Of a stretch of 19,845 nucleotides of DNA, positions 1-6,661 are shown piece by piece. This DNA comes from Oscillospiraceae bacterium (GTDB taxonomy: Bacteria > Bacillota_A > Clostridia > Oscillospirales > WRJC01). The translations under genes were made by a program, and so were the position numbers. A model generated the notes under the pieces. The model saw only the letters and a program-made list of their open reading frames with translations. It did not search any database and was not told where the DNA came from. Every line of letters begins with the position of its first letter. Position 1 is the first letter of the stretch. Where the stretch lies: NCBI GenBank assembly GCA_009782405.1, contig WRJC01000057.1:1-19845 (forward strand), given 5' to 3'.

Positions 1-633
1 GTGGCGATAGTGGGGCCAACCGGCGCGGGAAAGACCACGCTTGTCAACCTTTTGATGCGCTTTTACGATGTGGTAGACGGGTCGATAAAGGTAAACGGCA
101 CAGACATACGCCATGTGGCCAGAGCCGACCTTCGAAACATTTTCGGAATGGTGCTCCAGGATGCGTGGCTGTTTTCGGGCACGATATACGACAACATAGC
201 CTACAGCCGCGACAATTCGACAAAAGAGGAGATATACGCCGCAGCCAAGGCCGCCCGCGCCGACCATTTCATCGACACCCTGCCCGAAGGCTACGACACG
301 ATCTTAGACGAGGAGGGTTCGAACATATCGCAGGGGCAGCGGCAGCTGCTCACCATCGCGCGGGCGATAAACGCCAACCACGAGATACTCATACTCGACG
401 AGGCCACAAGTTCGGTGGACACCAGGACGGAGATTTTGATACAGAAGGCGATGGCAGTTTTGATGAAGGGCAAGACCAGCTTCGTGATCGCGCACAGGCT
501 GTCCACGATAAAGGACGCGGACACGATTTTGGTGATGGACAAAGGGGACATAATCGAGCAGGGCAGCCACACCGCGCTGCTCGAAAAGGGAGGCTTCTAC
601 AGCGAGCTTTATCAAAGCCAATTCGCAAAGTAG
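1..633 (+). CDS. ABC exporter, C-terminal ATPase domain (5' end outside window)
   Basis: This is the nucleotide-binding domain of an ABC exporter; the membrane domain lies before the window. The first base falls just ahead of the Walker A motif, so the leading GTG is an internal valine codon and not a start. Visible motifs are Walker A GPTGAGKT (residues 5-12 of the fragment), Q-loop Gln53, an altered signature ISQGQ (109-113, usual form LSGGQ), Walker B ILILDE (129-134) followed by the D-loop, and the switch histidine in AHRLST (His165). The SQGQ signature is common in Firmicute exporters of the MdlB/YheH type, many of which work as heterodimers. The protein would hydrolyse ATP at the inner face of the membrane to drive export. 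The substrate cannot be told. The natural partner probably lies just upstream of the window. No clear terminator follows the stop. Confidence 0.93.
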   Translation: MAIVGPTGAGKTTLVNLLMRFYDVVDGSIKVNGTDIRHVARADLRNIFGMVLQDAWLFSGTIYDNIAYSRDNSTKEEIYAAAKAARADHFIDTLPEGYDTILDEEGSNISQGQRQLLTIARAINANHEILILDEATSSVDTRTEILIQKAMAVLMKGKTSFVIAHRLSTIKDADTILVMDKGDIIEQGSHTALLEKGGFYSELYQSQFAK

Positions 634-670
634 AAAATGAACGCCGGGCATTTGCGCATTTTATAAAAAA

Positions 671-700
671 TTTACAGTTTTGACAGACCTTTTTTATAAT
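671..700 (+). promoter_or_regulatory. Candidate sigma-A promoter of the soluble histidine kinase
   Basis: TTTACA (671-676) and a perfect TATAAT (695-700) are separated by 18 bp in the gap after the ABC gene. Transcription would begin near 707. That leaves almost no leader for the upstream ATG at 712 but a normal one for the ATG at 766. TTGACA at 680-685 lies too close to this -10 box to pair with it. Confidence 0.55.
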
Positions 701-765
701 TTTGTGATACTATGAAAGTATCAGCCGATACAAATTTCAAAAGTTTGGAAAAGGATGAGCCTTTC

Positions 766-1506
766 ATGGAAAAACCGATAACGGAAAAATCAGCAGAAGA
801 AAAATTGCGGGAAGCGGAAGCCTCAAGCAGGGCGAAAACGAATTTTTTGGCGGCGCTGACCCACGAAATACGCGCCCCCGTTGACTCCATTGCGGAAGCG
901 GCGGAAAATCTGAGCCGCACCCGGCTCACCGCGAAACAAAGGGAATACGTGAACAAATTGAAGGCATCCTCGGATTCGCTCGCCCCGATAATGGAGGACA
1001 TGGTTCATTTTTCCAAAATCGAAGAAGGCGAACTGGGCATCACTAACAACTATTACAACCCAAAGGACTTGTTTGAAAACCTGTATGCGATGTTTTGGCC
1101 GATGTTTCGGACAAAGAATTTGGAATTTTATTATTCTGTCTCAAAGAATATGCCCGAACTCACCTATGGCGACGACAGGCGCTTGAAGCAGGTGCTGGCG
1201 AATATTTTGTCGAACGGGCTTAAGTCCACCCCCGAAGGCCACATCGAATTCTACGCTTGGATGTCGGAAGAGAACGTGCTGCATGTGGGCATCCACGATA
1301 CCGGCGTCGGTATCAAAGAAAAAGACATCGAAAAGCTGTACCAGCCTTTCGAACAGCTCGATTTAAGCAGGAAAGACGAAATGGCGGGCACGGGCTTCGG
1401 GCTCGCGATCAGCCGCAAGCTCTGCGAGATGATGAACGGAGAATTTTCGGTGGAGAGCACATACGGCGTGGGAACCACGTTTTTTGTCCACATACCCTGC
1501 CAATAA
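766..1506 (+). CDS. Soluble histidine kinase core (HisKA + HATPase_c), no sensor domain
   Basis: A 246-residue protein that is essentially a bare transmitter module. From the chosen start, the H-box LTHEIRAP places the phospho-accepting histidine at about residue 33. It is followed by a dimerisation helix, an N-box (VLANILSNGLKS), the ATP-lid motif HDTGVGI, an F-box (PFEQLD) and the G2 box GTGFGLAIS. No membrane segment, PAS, HAMP or receiver domain is present, which is unusual because most kinases carry a sensor. The short N-terminal helix is charged and may form a coiled coil. The ATG at 766 is preferred over the in-frame ATG at 712 because AAAGGATGAG (about 750-759) gives it a ribosome site, whereas 712 has none and would be nearly leaderless. 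The H-box region resembles that of the large hybrid kinase at 9941, so it may be a paralogue that lost its input and receiver domains. No response regulator is adjacent. Its partner is unknown. Confidence 0.85.
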   Translation: MEKPITEKSAEEKLREAEASSRAKTNFLAALTHEIRAPVDSIAEAAENLSRTRLTAKQREYVNKLKASSDSLAPIMEDMVHFSKIEEGELGITNNYYNPKDLFENLYAMFWPMFRTKNLEFYYSVSKNMPELTYGDDRRLKQVLANILSNGLKSTPEGHIEFYAWMSEENVLHVGIHDTGVGIKEKDIEKLYQPFEQLDLSRKDEMAGTGFGLAISRKLCEMMNGEFSVESTYGVGTTFFVHIPCQ

Positions 1507-1541
1507 GCCAAAATAAAAAAGATAAAAAAGATAAAAATCAA

Positions 1542-1574
1542 CCGGCGGATAACTTTCTTAAAGTTATCCGCCGG
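1542..1574. terminator. Bidirectional intrinsic terminator between convergent genes
   Basis: A perfect 15-bp inverted repeat (1542-1556 and 1560-1574) encloses a 3-base loop. It lies between the kinase stop (1506) and the hydratase stop (1593). On the minus strand the stem is followed by a long U-rich stretch (complement of the A-rich 1509-1538), a strong terminator for the hydratase. On the plus strand only a short T run (1577-1580) follows, so it should be weaker for the kinase. Confidence 0.85.
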
Positions 1575-1592
1575 AGTTTTACAGGCGGCGCA

Positions 1593-3779
1593 TTATTTTT
1601 GCTTGTAATAATTTATCAGGCAGCCTGCGGAAATTATCTTTTTTTCGTCCTCGGTGAGATCGGGTATGCCAAGTTCGATCTCTCGCGCGGCGGCGGGATC
1701 ATCCCCGCCTTTTTTTATATATGCCTTCACGGATTTTGCCCCGCTTTTTATCGCTTCCTTTATCTTTGGGATGTACACATAGTCGCCGTTTTCGAAAGGC
1801 AATCCTTCTTTGGCATATACGAAGGGTATCATGCCCCAGTTGACGAGGTTGCTCCGGTAGCGTTTCGTGGCGTATTCCTTTGCGATGTTCGCGCAGCCGC
1901 CCAAGATTTTTTGGCATGAAGCCGCTTGTTCCCTTGCCGAGCCGTCCCCGGGCTTGTTTGCGAAAATCGCGCTGCCAAAGGTCGTGCCCTTCAAATCGGC
2001 CAGAAACATTTCCGCGATTTTCGGGGCGCCGTCCCCGGCTTTTTTTGCCCTTTCCAAATAGCCGGGGTCTTTTCTCGAAAGGGTGAACTTTGCGAGCTCG
2101 TACGGGTTCGACCTATATGACGAAGTGTCGCCGGAGGGGATGAGCTCGTCGGTGGTGGTCACTTCGTCGGTTATAACCGAACAGATTTTTATGATCATGT
2201 CTTCGCGAAGACTGTCAAATTCGGGCCAATCCGAAATTCCCGGCCCGAATTTCAAGGCGAGCCCGGGGTTTGGGTTCCCATATCCGAAATATACGCGGTT
2301 TTTGTAGATTGTATCGTCGAAATGAAATTCCGGCTCGCGGTAAGCGGTTTTTGTTTCCGTGGCCGCTGTGAGGATGCCCCCGTTTGCCGCTGTGGCCGCA
2401 ATCGACCGCGCGTCCATCAAGGCCACGGAAGCGCTTTGGCGGCTTGCCGGTTTTGAGCCTTCGCGGTTCGGGAAATTTCTCGTGGAGTGGCGAATCGAAA
2501 AGCCGCCGTTTGCAGGGACGGCATCCGCTCCGAAGCAGGGTCCGCAAAAAGCCGATTTGACGACCGCCCCGGCCCGCATCAACTTTTCCGCAACGCCGTT
2601 TTTGGTTATTTCAAGATTTATCGGCTGGCTTCCCGGGTATACGGAAAGCGAAAATTCGCCGTCGCCCGTGCTTTTTTCTGCGAGTATGTCGGCTGCGGCG
2701 CATATGTTGTCAAATGTCCCGCCCGCACAGCCCGCGATTATCCCCTGGTCTACCAATATTTTGCCGCCGCTCATCTTTTCCGACAATCCGCATTGGCTTA
2801 AAATATCCCCGGGATTCCGGGTCAATTCATTTATTTCATATACATTGCTCGGGTGGAACGGCAATGCGATCATGCACTCGATTTTGGACAGGTCAACCAA
2901 AACCGCGCCGTCGTAATAGGCGATTTCGCCGGGTTTCAGTTCTTTGTAACTTTCGCTTCTGCCATGGATTTTGTAATATTGCTTCGTTTTTTCGTCCGTT
3001 TCCCATATGGACGACAGGCAGCCCGCCTCAGTGGTCATCACATCTATCCCGTTTCGGAATTCGATGGGCAGGCTTTGCGCCCCTTCGCCCACAAACTCCA
3101 TGATTTTGTTTTTCACGAACCCGTTTTTGAAGGTTTCGCCGATTATTTTGAGAGCCACGTCCTGCGGGCCGACGCCGGGCTTTACTTTTCCGCCCAAATG
3201 GACCGCGATGATTTCCGGCGCGGCTATGTCATATGTTTTGCCGAGCAGCTGCTTGACTATTTCAGGGCCTCCCTCGCCGATCGCCAAGGTTCCCAGCGCG
3301 CCGTATCTGGTGTGGCTGTCGGAGCCTAAAATCATTTTGCCGCATCCGCTCATCATCTCGCGCATATACGTGTGAATCACCGCGAGATGGGCGGGCACGA
3401 ATATCCCGCCGTATTTTTTCGCCGCCGACAATCCGAACACGTGGTCGTCCTCGTTGATCGTGCCGCCCACGGCGCCCAGGCTGTTGTGGCAATTCGTCAA
3501 TACATACGGAACGGGGAATTCGTCAAGTCCGGAGGCGCGCGCGGTTTGGATTATGCCCACATAGGTTATGTCGTGCGAGGCCAGGCAGTCGAACTTTATC
3601 TTCATTTTGAATTTGTCGGATTTGTCGGCGTTGTGCGCGTCCAAAATCCGGTATGCCATGCTTTGGGCCCTGTAAAATTCCTTGTTTTCCGAAAGCTCGG
3701 CATAGCCTCCGTCCAAAGGCGCGAGTATCTTTTTGGCATCTGTCAGGAAAACGCCGTCTTTTATTAATTTAACAGCCAT
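1593..3779 (-). CDS. Aconitase-superfamily hydratase, YbhJ-like
   Basis: About 728 residues, close to the length of full aconitase-family hydratases. Motifs appear in aconitase order: GSDSHTRYGALG near residue 152, a first cluster cysteine in AGCAGG (about Cys351), the pair in FCGPC (about Cys412 and Cys415), and STRNFPNR just after. The three cysteines are the expected [4Fe-4S] ligands, so the enzyme should be a catalytically competent hydro-lyase in the cytosol. It resembles the YbhJ-type proteins, whose substrate is not established. It does not look like canonical citrate aconitase, and no citrate-cycle gene is nearby. The ATG at 3779 is chosen. An in-frame TTG at 3791 has no ribosome site, while GGTGGTGA lies just before the ATG. 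The start sits inside the 3' end of a tiny ORF in another frame (3769-3843), so translational coupling is likely. It is transcribed from the consensus promoter at 3876-3904 and ends at the shared terminator. Confidence 0.88.
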   Translation of the reverse strand: MAVKLIKDGVFLTDAKKILAPLDGGYAELSENKEFYRAQSMAYRILDAHNADKSDKFKMKIKFDCLASHDITYVGIIQTARASGLDEFPVPYVLTNCHNSLGAVGGTINEDDHVFGLSAAKKYGGIFVPAHLAVIHTYMREMMSGCGKMILGSDSHTRYGALGTLAIGEGGPEIVKQLLGKTYDIAAPEIIAVHLGGKVKPGVGPQDVALKIIGETFKNGFVKNKIMEFVGEGAQSLPIEFRNGIDVMTTEAGCLSSIWETDEKTKQYYKIHGRSESYKELKPGEIAYYDGAVLVDLSKIECMIALPFHPSNVYEINELTRNPGDILSQCGLSEKMSGGKILVDQGIIAGCAGGTFDNICAAADILAEKSTGDGEFSLSVYPGSQPINLEITKNGVAEKLMRAGAVVKSAFCGPCFGADAVPANGGFSIRHSTRNFPNREGSKPASRQSASVALMDARSIAATAANGGILTAATETKTAYREPEFHFDDTIYKNRVYFGYGNPNPGLALKFGPGISDWPEFDSLREDMIIKICSVITDEVTTTDELIPSGDTSSYRSNPYELAKFTLSRKDPGYLERAKKAGDGAPKIAEMFLADLKGTTFGSAIFANKPGDGSAREQAASCQKILGGCANIAKEYATKRYRSNLVNWGMIPFVYAKEGLPFENGDYVYIPKIKEAIKSGAKSVKAYIKKGGDDPAAAREIELGIPDLTEDEKKIISAGCLINYYKQK

Positions 3780-3843
3780 TTTCACCACCAAACCAAAGCG
3801 CGAGCATGGCCGCGCACAAAAGAAGCGCGATGATTTTTTTCAT
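3769..3843 (-). CDS. Signal-peptide-like small ORF overlapping the hydratase start
   Basis: A 24-codon ORF reads MKKIIALLLCAAMLAL and then WFGGENGC before a TAA at 3771-3769. It has the best ribosome site in this region, AAGGAG (complement of 3854-3859), 10 bases before the ATG at 3843; an alternative ATG at 3849 adds two residues. The N-terminus is a typical secretion signal with a Lys-Lys start and a hydrophobic core, but no mature protein follows. It runs 8 bases past the first codon of the hydratase in another frame. The segment from ribosome site to the eighth codon closely resembles the start of the CBM9-like gene at 5195. It may be the relic 5' end of a secreted-protein gene joined to the hydratase, or a leader peptide that couples translation. 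No function is claimed. Confidence 0.5.
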   Translation of the reverse strand: MKKIIALLLCAAMLALWFGGENGC

Positions 3844-3875
3844 AAACATGGTTCTCCTTAACTGTTTTTTAGCTT

Positions 3876-3904
3876 ATTATACCAAGCCAAGGCTCAAATG
3901 TCAA
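3876..3904 (-). promoter_or_regulatory. Consensus sigma-A promoter for the small ORF and hydratase
   Basis: Read on the minus strand, TTGACA (3904-3899) and TATAAT (3881-3876) are both perfect and separated by exactly 17 bp. A TG one base before the -10 box makes it an extended -10 promoter. Transcription would begin near 3869, giving a leader of about 25 nt before the small ORF. Confidence 0.85.
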
Positions 3905-4004
3905 TATGTTTTCGTGGAAATGGATATAACAAATTTTTGCAAATATTGAAATTCACAAAAAAATCAAAAAAATATTTTAATTCAAATATGCATGCGAATT
4001 GCCC

Positions 4005-4019
4005 AAAAATATTATTTTT
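4005..4019. promoter_or_regulatory. 15-bp AT palindrome upstream of the first CBM9-like gene
   Basis: AAAAATA and TATTTTT form perfect arms around a single central base, ending three bases before the -35 box at 4023. The surrounding 3905-4022 is very AT-rich. It could be an UP element for RNA polymerase or a repressor site. AT-rich palindromes are common by chance, so confidence is modest. The intergenic region holds the two divergent promoters and no gene. Confidence 0.35.
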
Positions 4020-4022
4020 GCA

Positions 4023-4051
4023 TTGACTTCTCAATCGAAACATGATATAAT
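4023..4051 (+). promoter_or_regulatory. Sigma-A promoter of the first CBM9-like gene
   Basis: TTGACT (4023-4028) and TATAAT (4046-4051) are 17 bp apart, and TGA directly before the -10 box makes an extended -10. The start site is predicted near 4058, just before the leader stem-loop. Confidence 0.85.
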
Positions 4052-4058
4052 CATATTC

Positions 4059-4080
4059 ATGCGCGATGCAAATCGTGAAT
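4059..4080 (+). ncRNA. Conserved 5'-leader stem-loop, copy 1
   Basis: The leader folds into a stem of six pairs (4062-4067 with 4072-4077, one of them G-U) closed by a GCAA tetraloop, a GNRA-type loop. One mismatch and two further A-T pairs extend the base. It begins seven bases after the -10 box, so it would sit at the very 5' end of the mRNA. The same structure with compensating base changes occurs at the same place before the paralogue. It is a leader element of the mRNA rather than a separate RNA gene. A role as a 5' stabiliser or regulatory site is inferred. Confidence 0.55.
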
Positions 4081-4109
4081 GTAGGATAAAAATATGAGGA
4101 GAAAATGTC

Positions 4110-5060
4110 ATGAAAAAATTTATTTCGGTTTTGCTTGCAACAATGTTATTGTCGATTCCTTTCACAGCGCTTGCACATTTTGATAACAGCAATGCGGGAA
4201 CTGTTCCCAAAGCCGCAGTTTCTCCGGTTATCGACGGCGTAAAAGACGAGATTTATGACCAAGGCCTGTATTTGCCCATCAAAAATCCTCACAGCGCGAC
4301 GCCCGACGGAGGATTAGGCGGCGGCGCGGAGGCATGGATGCTCTGGGACGATGATTTCCTTTACGTTTTCATGGATGTCAAAGTGGCAAGCTTTTATGCG
4401 CCGGACGATTACGCGGATGTACAGGTTGATTCGCCGTGGGGTCTTACCACTGTCGAAGTTCTTGTCGATTTTTCCAATGAAGCCGACGAAGGTAGCGATG
4501 TTTATCAGTTCAGGCTCAACGACCGGGGTTTCCCGAACGTGACGATCGACAACAGTTTTTGGTACAACGGCGACGAATGCAAGCCGTATATGGAATGGGG
4601 TTCTGCGAAAACCGCCAATTCGTATACGGCCGAATTCAAGATAAATATCGGCGAAAATAAAAAAGAGGGGGATGCGGCGGACAAAAATTTCGGCGGCGCT
4701 TGGACTGTGGGCAAACAGGTGGGTTTGTATCTTTTCTCCCAGGAATGCAGCGACAGCGGCGACCAAGCGCTTTTTGTGTCGGTGCCCACCGACCAGTCGG
4801 GCAACTGGAATCCCGGTTTATATGACTATATCGTCCTCGGCGACAATGTAGTGGGCGCTCCCGCCCCGGCAGAACCGGAGCCGGAGCCCGAAGCTGACGC
4901 TCCCGCTGCGGAAACGCCGGAACCGGCGGTTCCCGCGGAACCTGCCCCGGCTCCCGCTCCTGCCCCTGCCCCGGCGACCGGCGATGGCGCGATTTTTGCC
5001 ATTTTGGCCATGGCGGCGGCAGTCGTTTTGTTCGCCAGACGGCGGATATCGGCGCGTTGA
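4110..5060 (+). CDS. Secreted CBM9-like surface protein with xPxTG-like C-terminal anchor (copy 1)
   Basis: A 316-residue protein. Residues 1-22 form a signal peptide (Lys-Lys start, hydrophobic core, cleavage after ALA). Residues about 38-246 resemble a CBM9/DOMON-type beta-sandwich: an opening VIDGVKDEIYD, then AWMLWDDDFLYVFMDV and VEVLVDFSNEAD. This pattern is typical of carbohydrate-binding modules. Residues about 250-286 are a Pro/Ala/Glu-rich spacer suited to crossing a cell wall. The C-terminus has APATG (287-291), a hydrophobic segment (about 294-309) and RRR, the order of a sortase sorting signal with Ala in place of Leu. No catalytic domain is present, so the likely role is binding polysaccharide at the cell surface. 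The start is fixed by GAGGAG about nine bases upstream. A paralogue follows 134 bp downstream with its own promoter. No sortase gene is in the window, and a plain membrane anchor is an alternative. Confidence 0.85.
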   Translation: MKKFISVLLATMLLSIPFTALAHFDNSNAGTVPKAAVSPVIDGVKDEIYDQGLYLPIKNPHSATPDGGLGGGAEAWMLWDDDFLYVFMDVKVASFYAPDDYADVQVDSPWGLTTVEVLVDFSNEADEGSDVYQFRLNDRGFPNVTIDNSFWYNGDECKPYMEWGSAKTANSYTAEFKINIGENKKEGDAADKNFGGAWTVGKQVGLYLFSQECSDSGDQALFVSVPTDQSGNWNPGLYDYIVLGDNVVGAPAPAEPEPEPEADAPAAETPEPAVPAEPAPAPAPAPAPATGDGAIFAILAMAAAVVLFARRRISAR

Positions 5061-5106
5061 AGATGACTTTTTTGTCACGGTTATTGTGCGAAATTTCAAA
5101 TTTGCA

Positions 5107-5135
5107 TTGACTTTTAATTTATGACGTGATATAAT
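5107..5135 (+). promoter_or_regulatory. Sigma-A promoter of the second CBM9-like gene
   Basis: TTGACT (5107-5112) and TATAAT (5130-5135) are 17 bp apart with TGA before the -10 box, the same layout and nearly the same boxes as at 4023-4051. The preceding GCA is also shared. The 5061-5106 stretch before it shows no strong terminator, only a four-pair TGAC/GTCA hairpin with a T loop, so read-through from copy 1 is possible. Confidence 0.85.
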
Positions 5136-5142
5136 GAAAGCC

Positions 5143-5164
5143 ATACGCGGTGCAGATCGCAAAT
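5143..5164 (+). ncRNA. Conserved 5'-leader stem-loop, copy 2
   Basis: Five pairs (5147-5151 with 5156-5160) close a GCAG loop. Relative to copy 1, a G-U pair becomes G-C and an A-U pair becomes G-U, so pairing is kept while bases change. It again starts seven bases after the -10 box and about 30 bases before the start codon. Leader element; function unproven. Confidence 0.55.
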
Positions 5165-5194
5165 ATACCAAAAAAAAACGAGGAGAACGATTTT

Positions 5195-6133
5195 ATGAAA
5201 AAATTCATTGCGCTCATTTTAGCCGCTATGGTCATTGCGGCGCTGGCTATGCCCGCGCTCGCCCACAGCGACAACGACAACTTGGGCAGCGTGCCCAAAA
5301 CCGCGACCGCCCCTGTTATCGACGGGGTAAAAGACCCGATATACGACGAAGGTTTGTTTGTTCCGGTCAAAAATATCCACAGCGGCGACGGCGGCTTGGG
5401 CGGCGGCGCGAACGCATGGCTGCTTTGGGAAGACAATTATCTCTATGTGTTCGCTCAAATGGATGTGGCAAGCTTTTATTTGGACGAAGTGGATGAATGG
5501 CAGATGGAGCAGCCGTGGATGCTCACGACTTTCGAAATAATCATCGATTTCGCCAACGCGGGCGGCGGCCACGAAGCCGTTTCCATGATAAGATCGGACT
5601 TGACCGGATTTTTGACCATGCATGCGGCGTCGCAGGATCGGCTTGCGAGCGGCGACGAATGCAAGAAGTATCTGGAGTTCGGTTACGCCAAGGGAAGCAA
5701 TTACTTCACGATGGAATACAAAATAAATATGGTTGAATTCAGAAAAGCCGCAGAAGCGGAAGGCTTGAACTTCGGAAGCGATTTTGCGGCGGGCAAAGAA
5801 ATCGGATTGTATTTATTCTCTCAGGAATGCGCCGAAGACGGATCTCAGGCTCTCTATGTCTCCGTTCCGTCCGAAAGGCAGGGCAACTGGGTTCCCGACA
5901 ACTACGATTACATCGTCCTTGGCGACAATGTGGTCGGCGCCCCCGAACCCGAACCCGAGCCGGAACCCGATGTCCCCGCCGCCGTTCCGGCGGAACCCGC
6001 CCCTGCCGCCCCGGAACCCGCCGCTCCTGCCCCTGCCGCCCCCGCGACCGGTGACGGCGCGCTTTGGCTTGCGGTTTTGGCGATTGCGGCCTCCGGAATT
6101 TTGCTTGCCGCGAAGAAGCGGGCGATGTTCTGA
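5195..6133 (+). CDS. Secreted CBM9-like surface protein with xPxTG-like C-terminal anchor (copy 2)
   Basis: A 312-residue paralogue of the protein at 4110. Residues 1-23 form a signal peptide ending in ALA. The CBM9-like domain spans about 39-247, with VIDGVKDPIYDEG, GGGANAWLLWEDNYLYVF and FEIIIDFANAGG. An Ala/Pro/Glu spacer (about 249-281) leads to APATG (282-286), a hydrophobic stretch and KKR. The ATG at 5195 is chosen because AGGAG lies nine bases before it; the in-frame ATG at 5150 would fall inside the leader hairpin and lacks a ribosome site. The end segments (signal peptide, LYLFSQEC region, LGDNVVGAP, anchor) match copy 1 closely. The middle (residues about 95-150, which contact ligand in many such folds) has diverged, so the two may bind different glycans. 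That last point is inference. A terminator follows directly. Confidence 0.85.
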   Translation: MKKFIALILAAMVIAALAMPALAHSDNDNLGSVPKTATAPVIDGVKDPIYDEGLFVPVKNIHSGDGGLGGGANAWLLWEDNYLYVFAQMDVASFYLDEVDEWQMEQPWMLTTFEIIIDFANAGGGHEAVSMIRSDLTGFLTMHAASQDRLASGDECKKYLEFGYAKGSNYFTMEYKINMVEFRKAAEAEGLNFGSDFAAGKEIGLYLFSQECAEDGSQALYVSVPSERQGNWVPDNYDYIVLGDNVVGAPEPEPEPEPDVPAAVPAEPAPAAPEPAAPAPAAPATGDGALWLAVLAIAASGILLAAKKRAMF

Positions 6134-6156
6134 AACATGGCGGCTTGATTTATTTT

Positions 6157-6190
6157 GGGGCAGCTTTGCTGCCCCTTTGTAATTTTTTTT
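6157..6190 (+). terminator. Intrinsic terminator after the CBM9-like pair
   Basis: GGGGCAGC (6157-6164) pairs perfectly with GCTGCCCC (6168-6175) around a TTT loop. A T-rich run follows, including eight Ts at 6183-6190. It lies 24 bases after the stop codon and separates the surface-protein genes from the next promoter. Confidence 0.9.
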
Positions 6191-6209
6191 GTTTTTTTTG
6201 CCAAAATGC

Positions 6210-6238
6210 TTGACATATCGCCGGGGCGGTGATATAAT
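6210..6238 (+). promoter_or_regulatory. Perfect consensus sigma-A promoter ahead of the 84-residue ORF and sugar operon
   Basis: TTGACA (6210-6215) and TATAAT (6233-6238) match consensus exactly with a 17-bp spacer and TGA before the -10 box. A second TATAAT lies at 6243-6248. No comparable promoter is visible in 6548-6661, so this one may also drive the downstream operon by read-through. Confidence 0.88.
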
Positions 6239-6292
6239 CATGTATAATCATAGGCAAAAAACAAAACATATTAAAACAAAGGAGTATTGAAA

Positions 6293-6547
6293 ATGGACAA
6301 ACCGCTCGAAGTCAAGGAAATTTCGTTCGACTACATCATCGACTATATAAAGGGGAAAGGGAAAGCGGACGTCGCATGGCTGAAAGAATTGGTAAACAAA
6401 CAGGTCGCCGACAAAAAATCCGACCAAATGCGCAATATATCGTTTGTGGAAATCAGAAACGAATTCGCCAGAAAATATATGCCCGAAATCGTCCGGCCGC
6501 CCAAGGAAACAAAACCCACCATGAAAGAACGCCTGGCAAAAATTTAG
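6293..6547 (+). CDS. Small protein of unknown function, 84 residues
   Basis: Not recognised. It is Lys-rich and charged, looks mostly helical, and has no signal peptide, membrane segment or cysteine. The C-terminus (IVRPPKETKPTMKERLAKI) is basic and probably flexible. The start is the ATG at 6293, with AAAGGAG eight bases upstream; an in-frame TTG at 6287 is less likely. A perfect consensus promoter precedes it, so it is probably well expressed. It lies 114 bp ahead of the kinase-aldolase-isomerase genes in the same orientation, with a hairpin in between, and could be the first gene of that transcript. A small regulator or nucleic-acid-binding protein is possible, but nothing in the sequence proves this. 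Confidence 0.7.
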   Translation: MDKPLEVKEISFDYIIDYIKGKGKADVAWLKELVNKQVADKKSDQMRNISFVEIRNEFARKYMPEIVRPPKETKPTMKERLAKI

Positions 6548-6588
6548 TTCAAACACGGGATCGCCCGGCAAAAGGGCAAAAAACGCAA

Positions 6589-6617
6589 AGGGACAACGCC
6601 ATAAAAATGTTGTCCCT
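6589..6617 (+). other. Intergenic hairpin between the small ORF and the sugar kinase gene
   Basis: AGGGACAAC (6589-6597) pairs perfectly with GTTGTCCCT (6609-6617) around an 11-base loop. No T run follows, so it is a poor terminator. A smaller GCCC/GGGC hairpin lies at 6563-6577. Either could be a processing or stability element, or a partial attenuator that lowers expression downstream. Confidence 0.5.
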
Positions 6618-6661
6618 GCTCAATTTCAACAGTCGGAAATTTTGAAATGAGGGGGACCGGA

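Noticed and set aside
634..670. Terminator after the ABC fragment
   Set aside because: Only a short TGCGCA self-complementary core and no stable stem before the T/A-rich stretch.
712..765. Upstream in-frame ATG of the soluble kinase
   Set aside because: No ribosome site and only about five bases after the predicted transcription start; the ATG at 766 has both.
1257..1919. 220-codon plus-strand frame spanning the end of the kinase and the hydratase
   Set aside because: It reads through the perfect convergent terminator hairpin and has an Arg/Gly-rich translation typical of an off-frame reading.
5061..5106. Terminator between the two CBM9-like genes
   Set aside because: Only a four-pair TGAC/GTCA stem with an all-T loop is present and no T run follows it.
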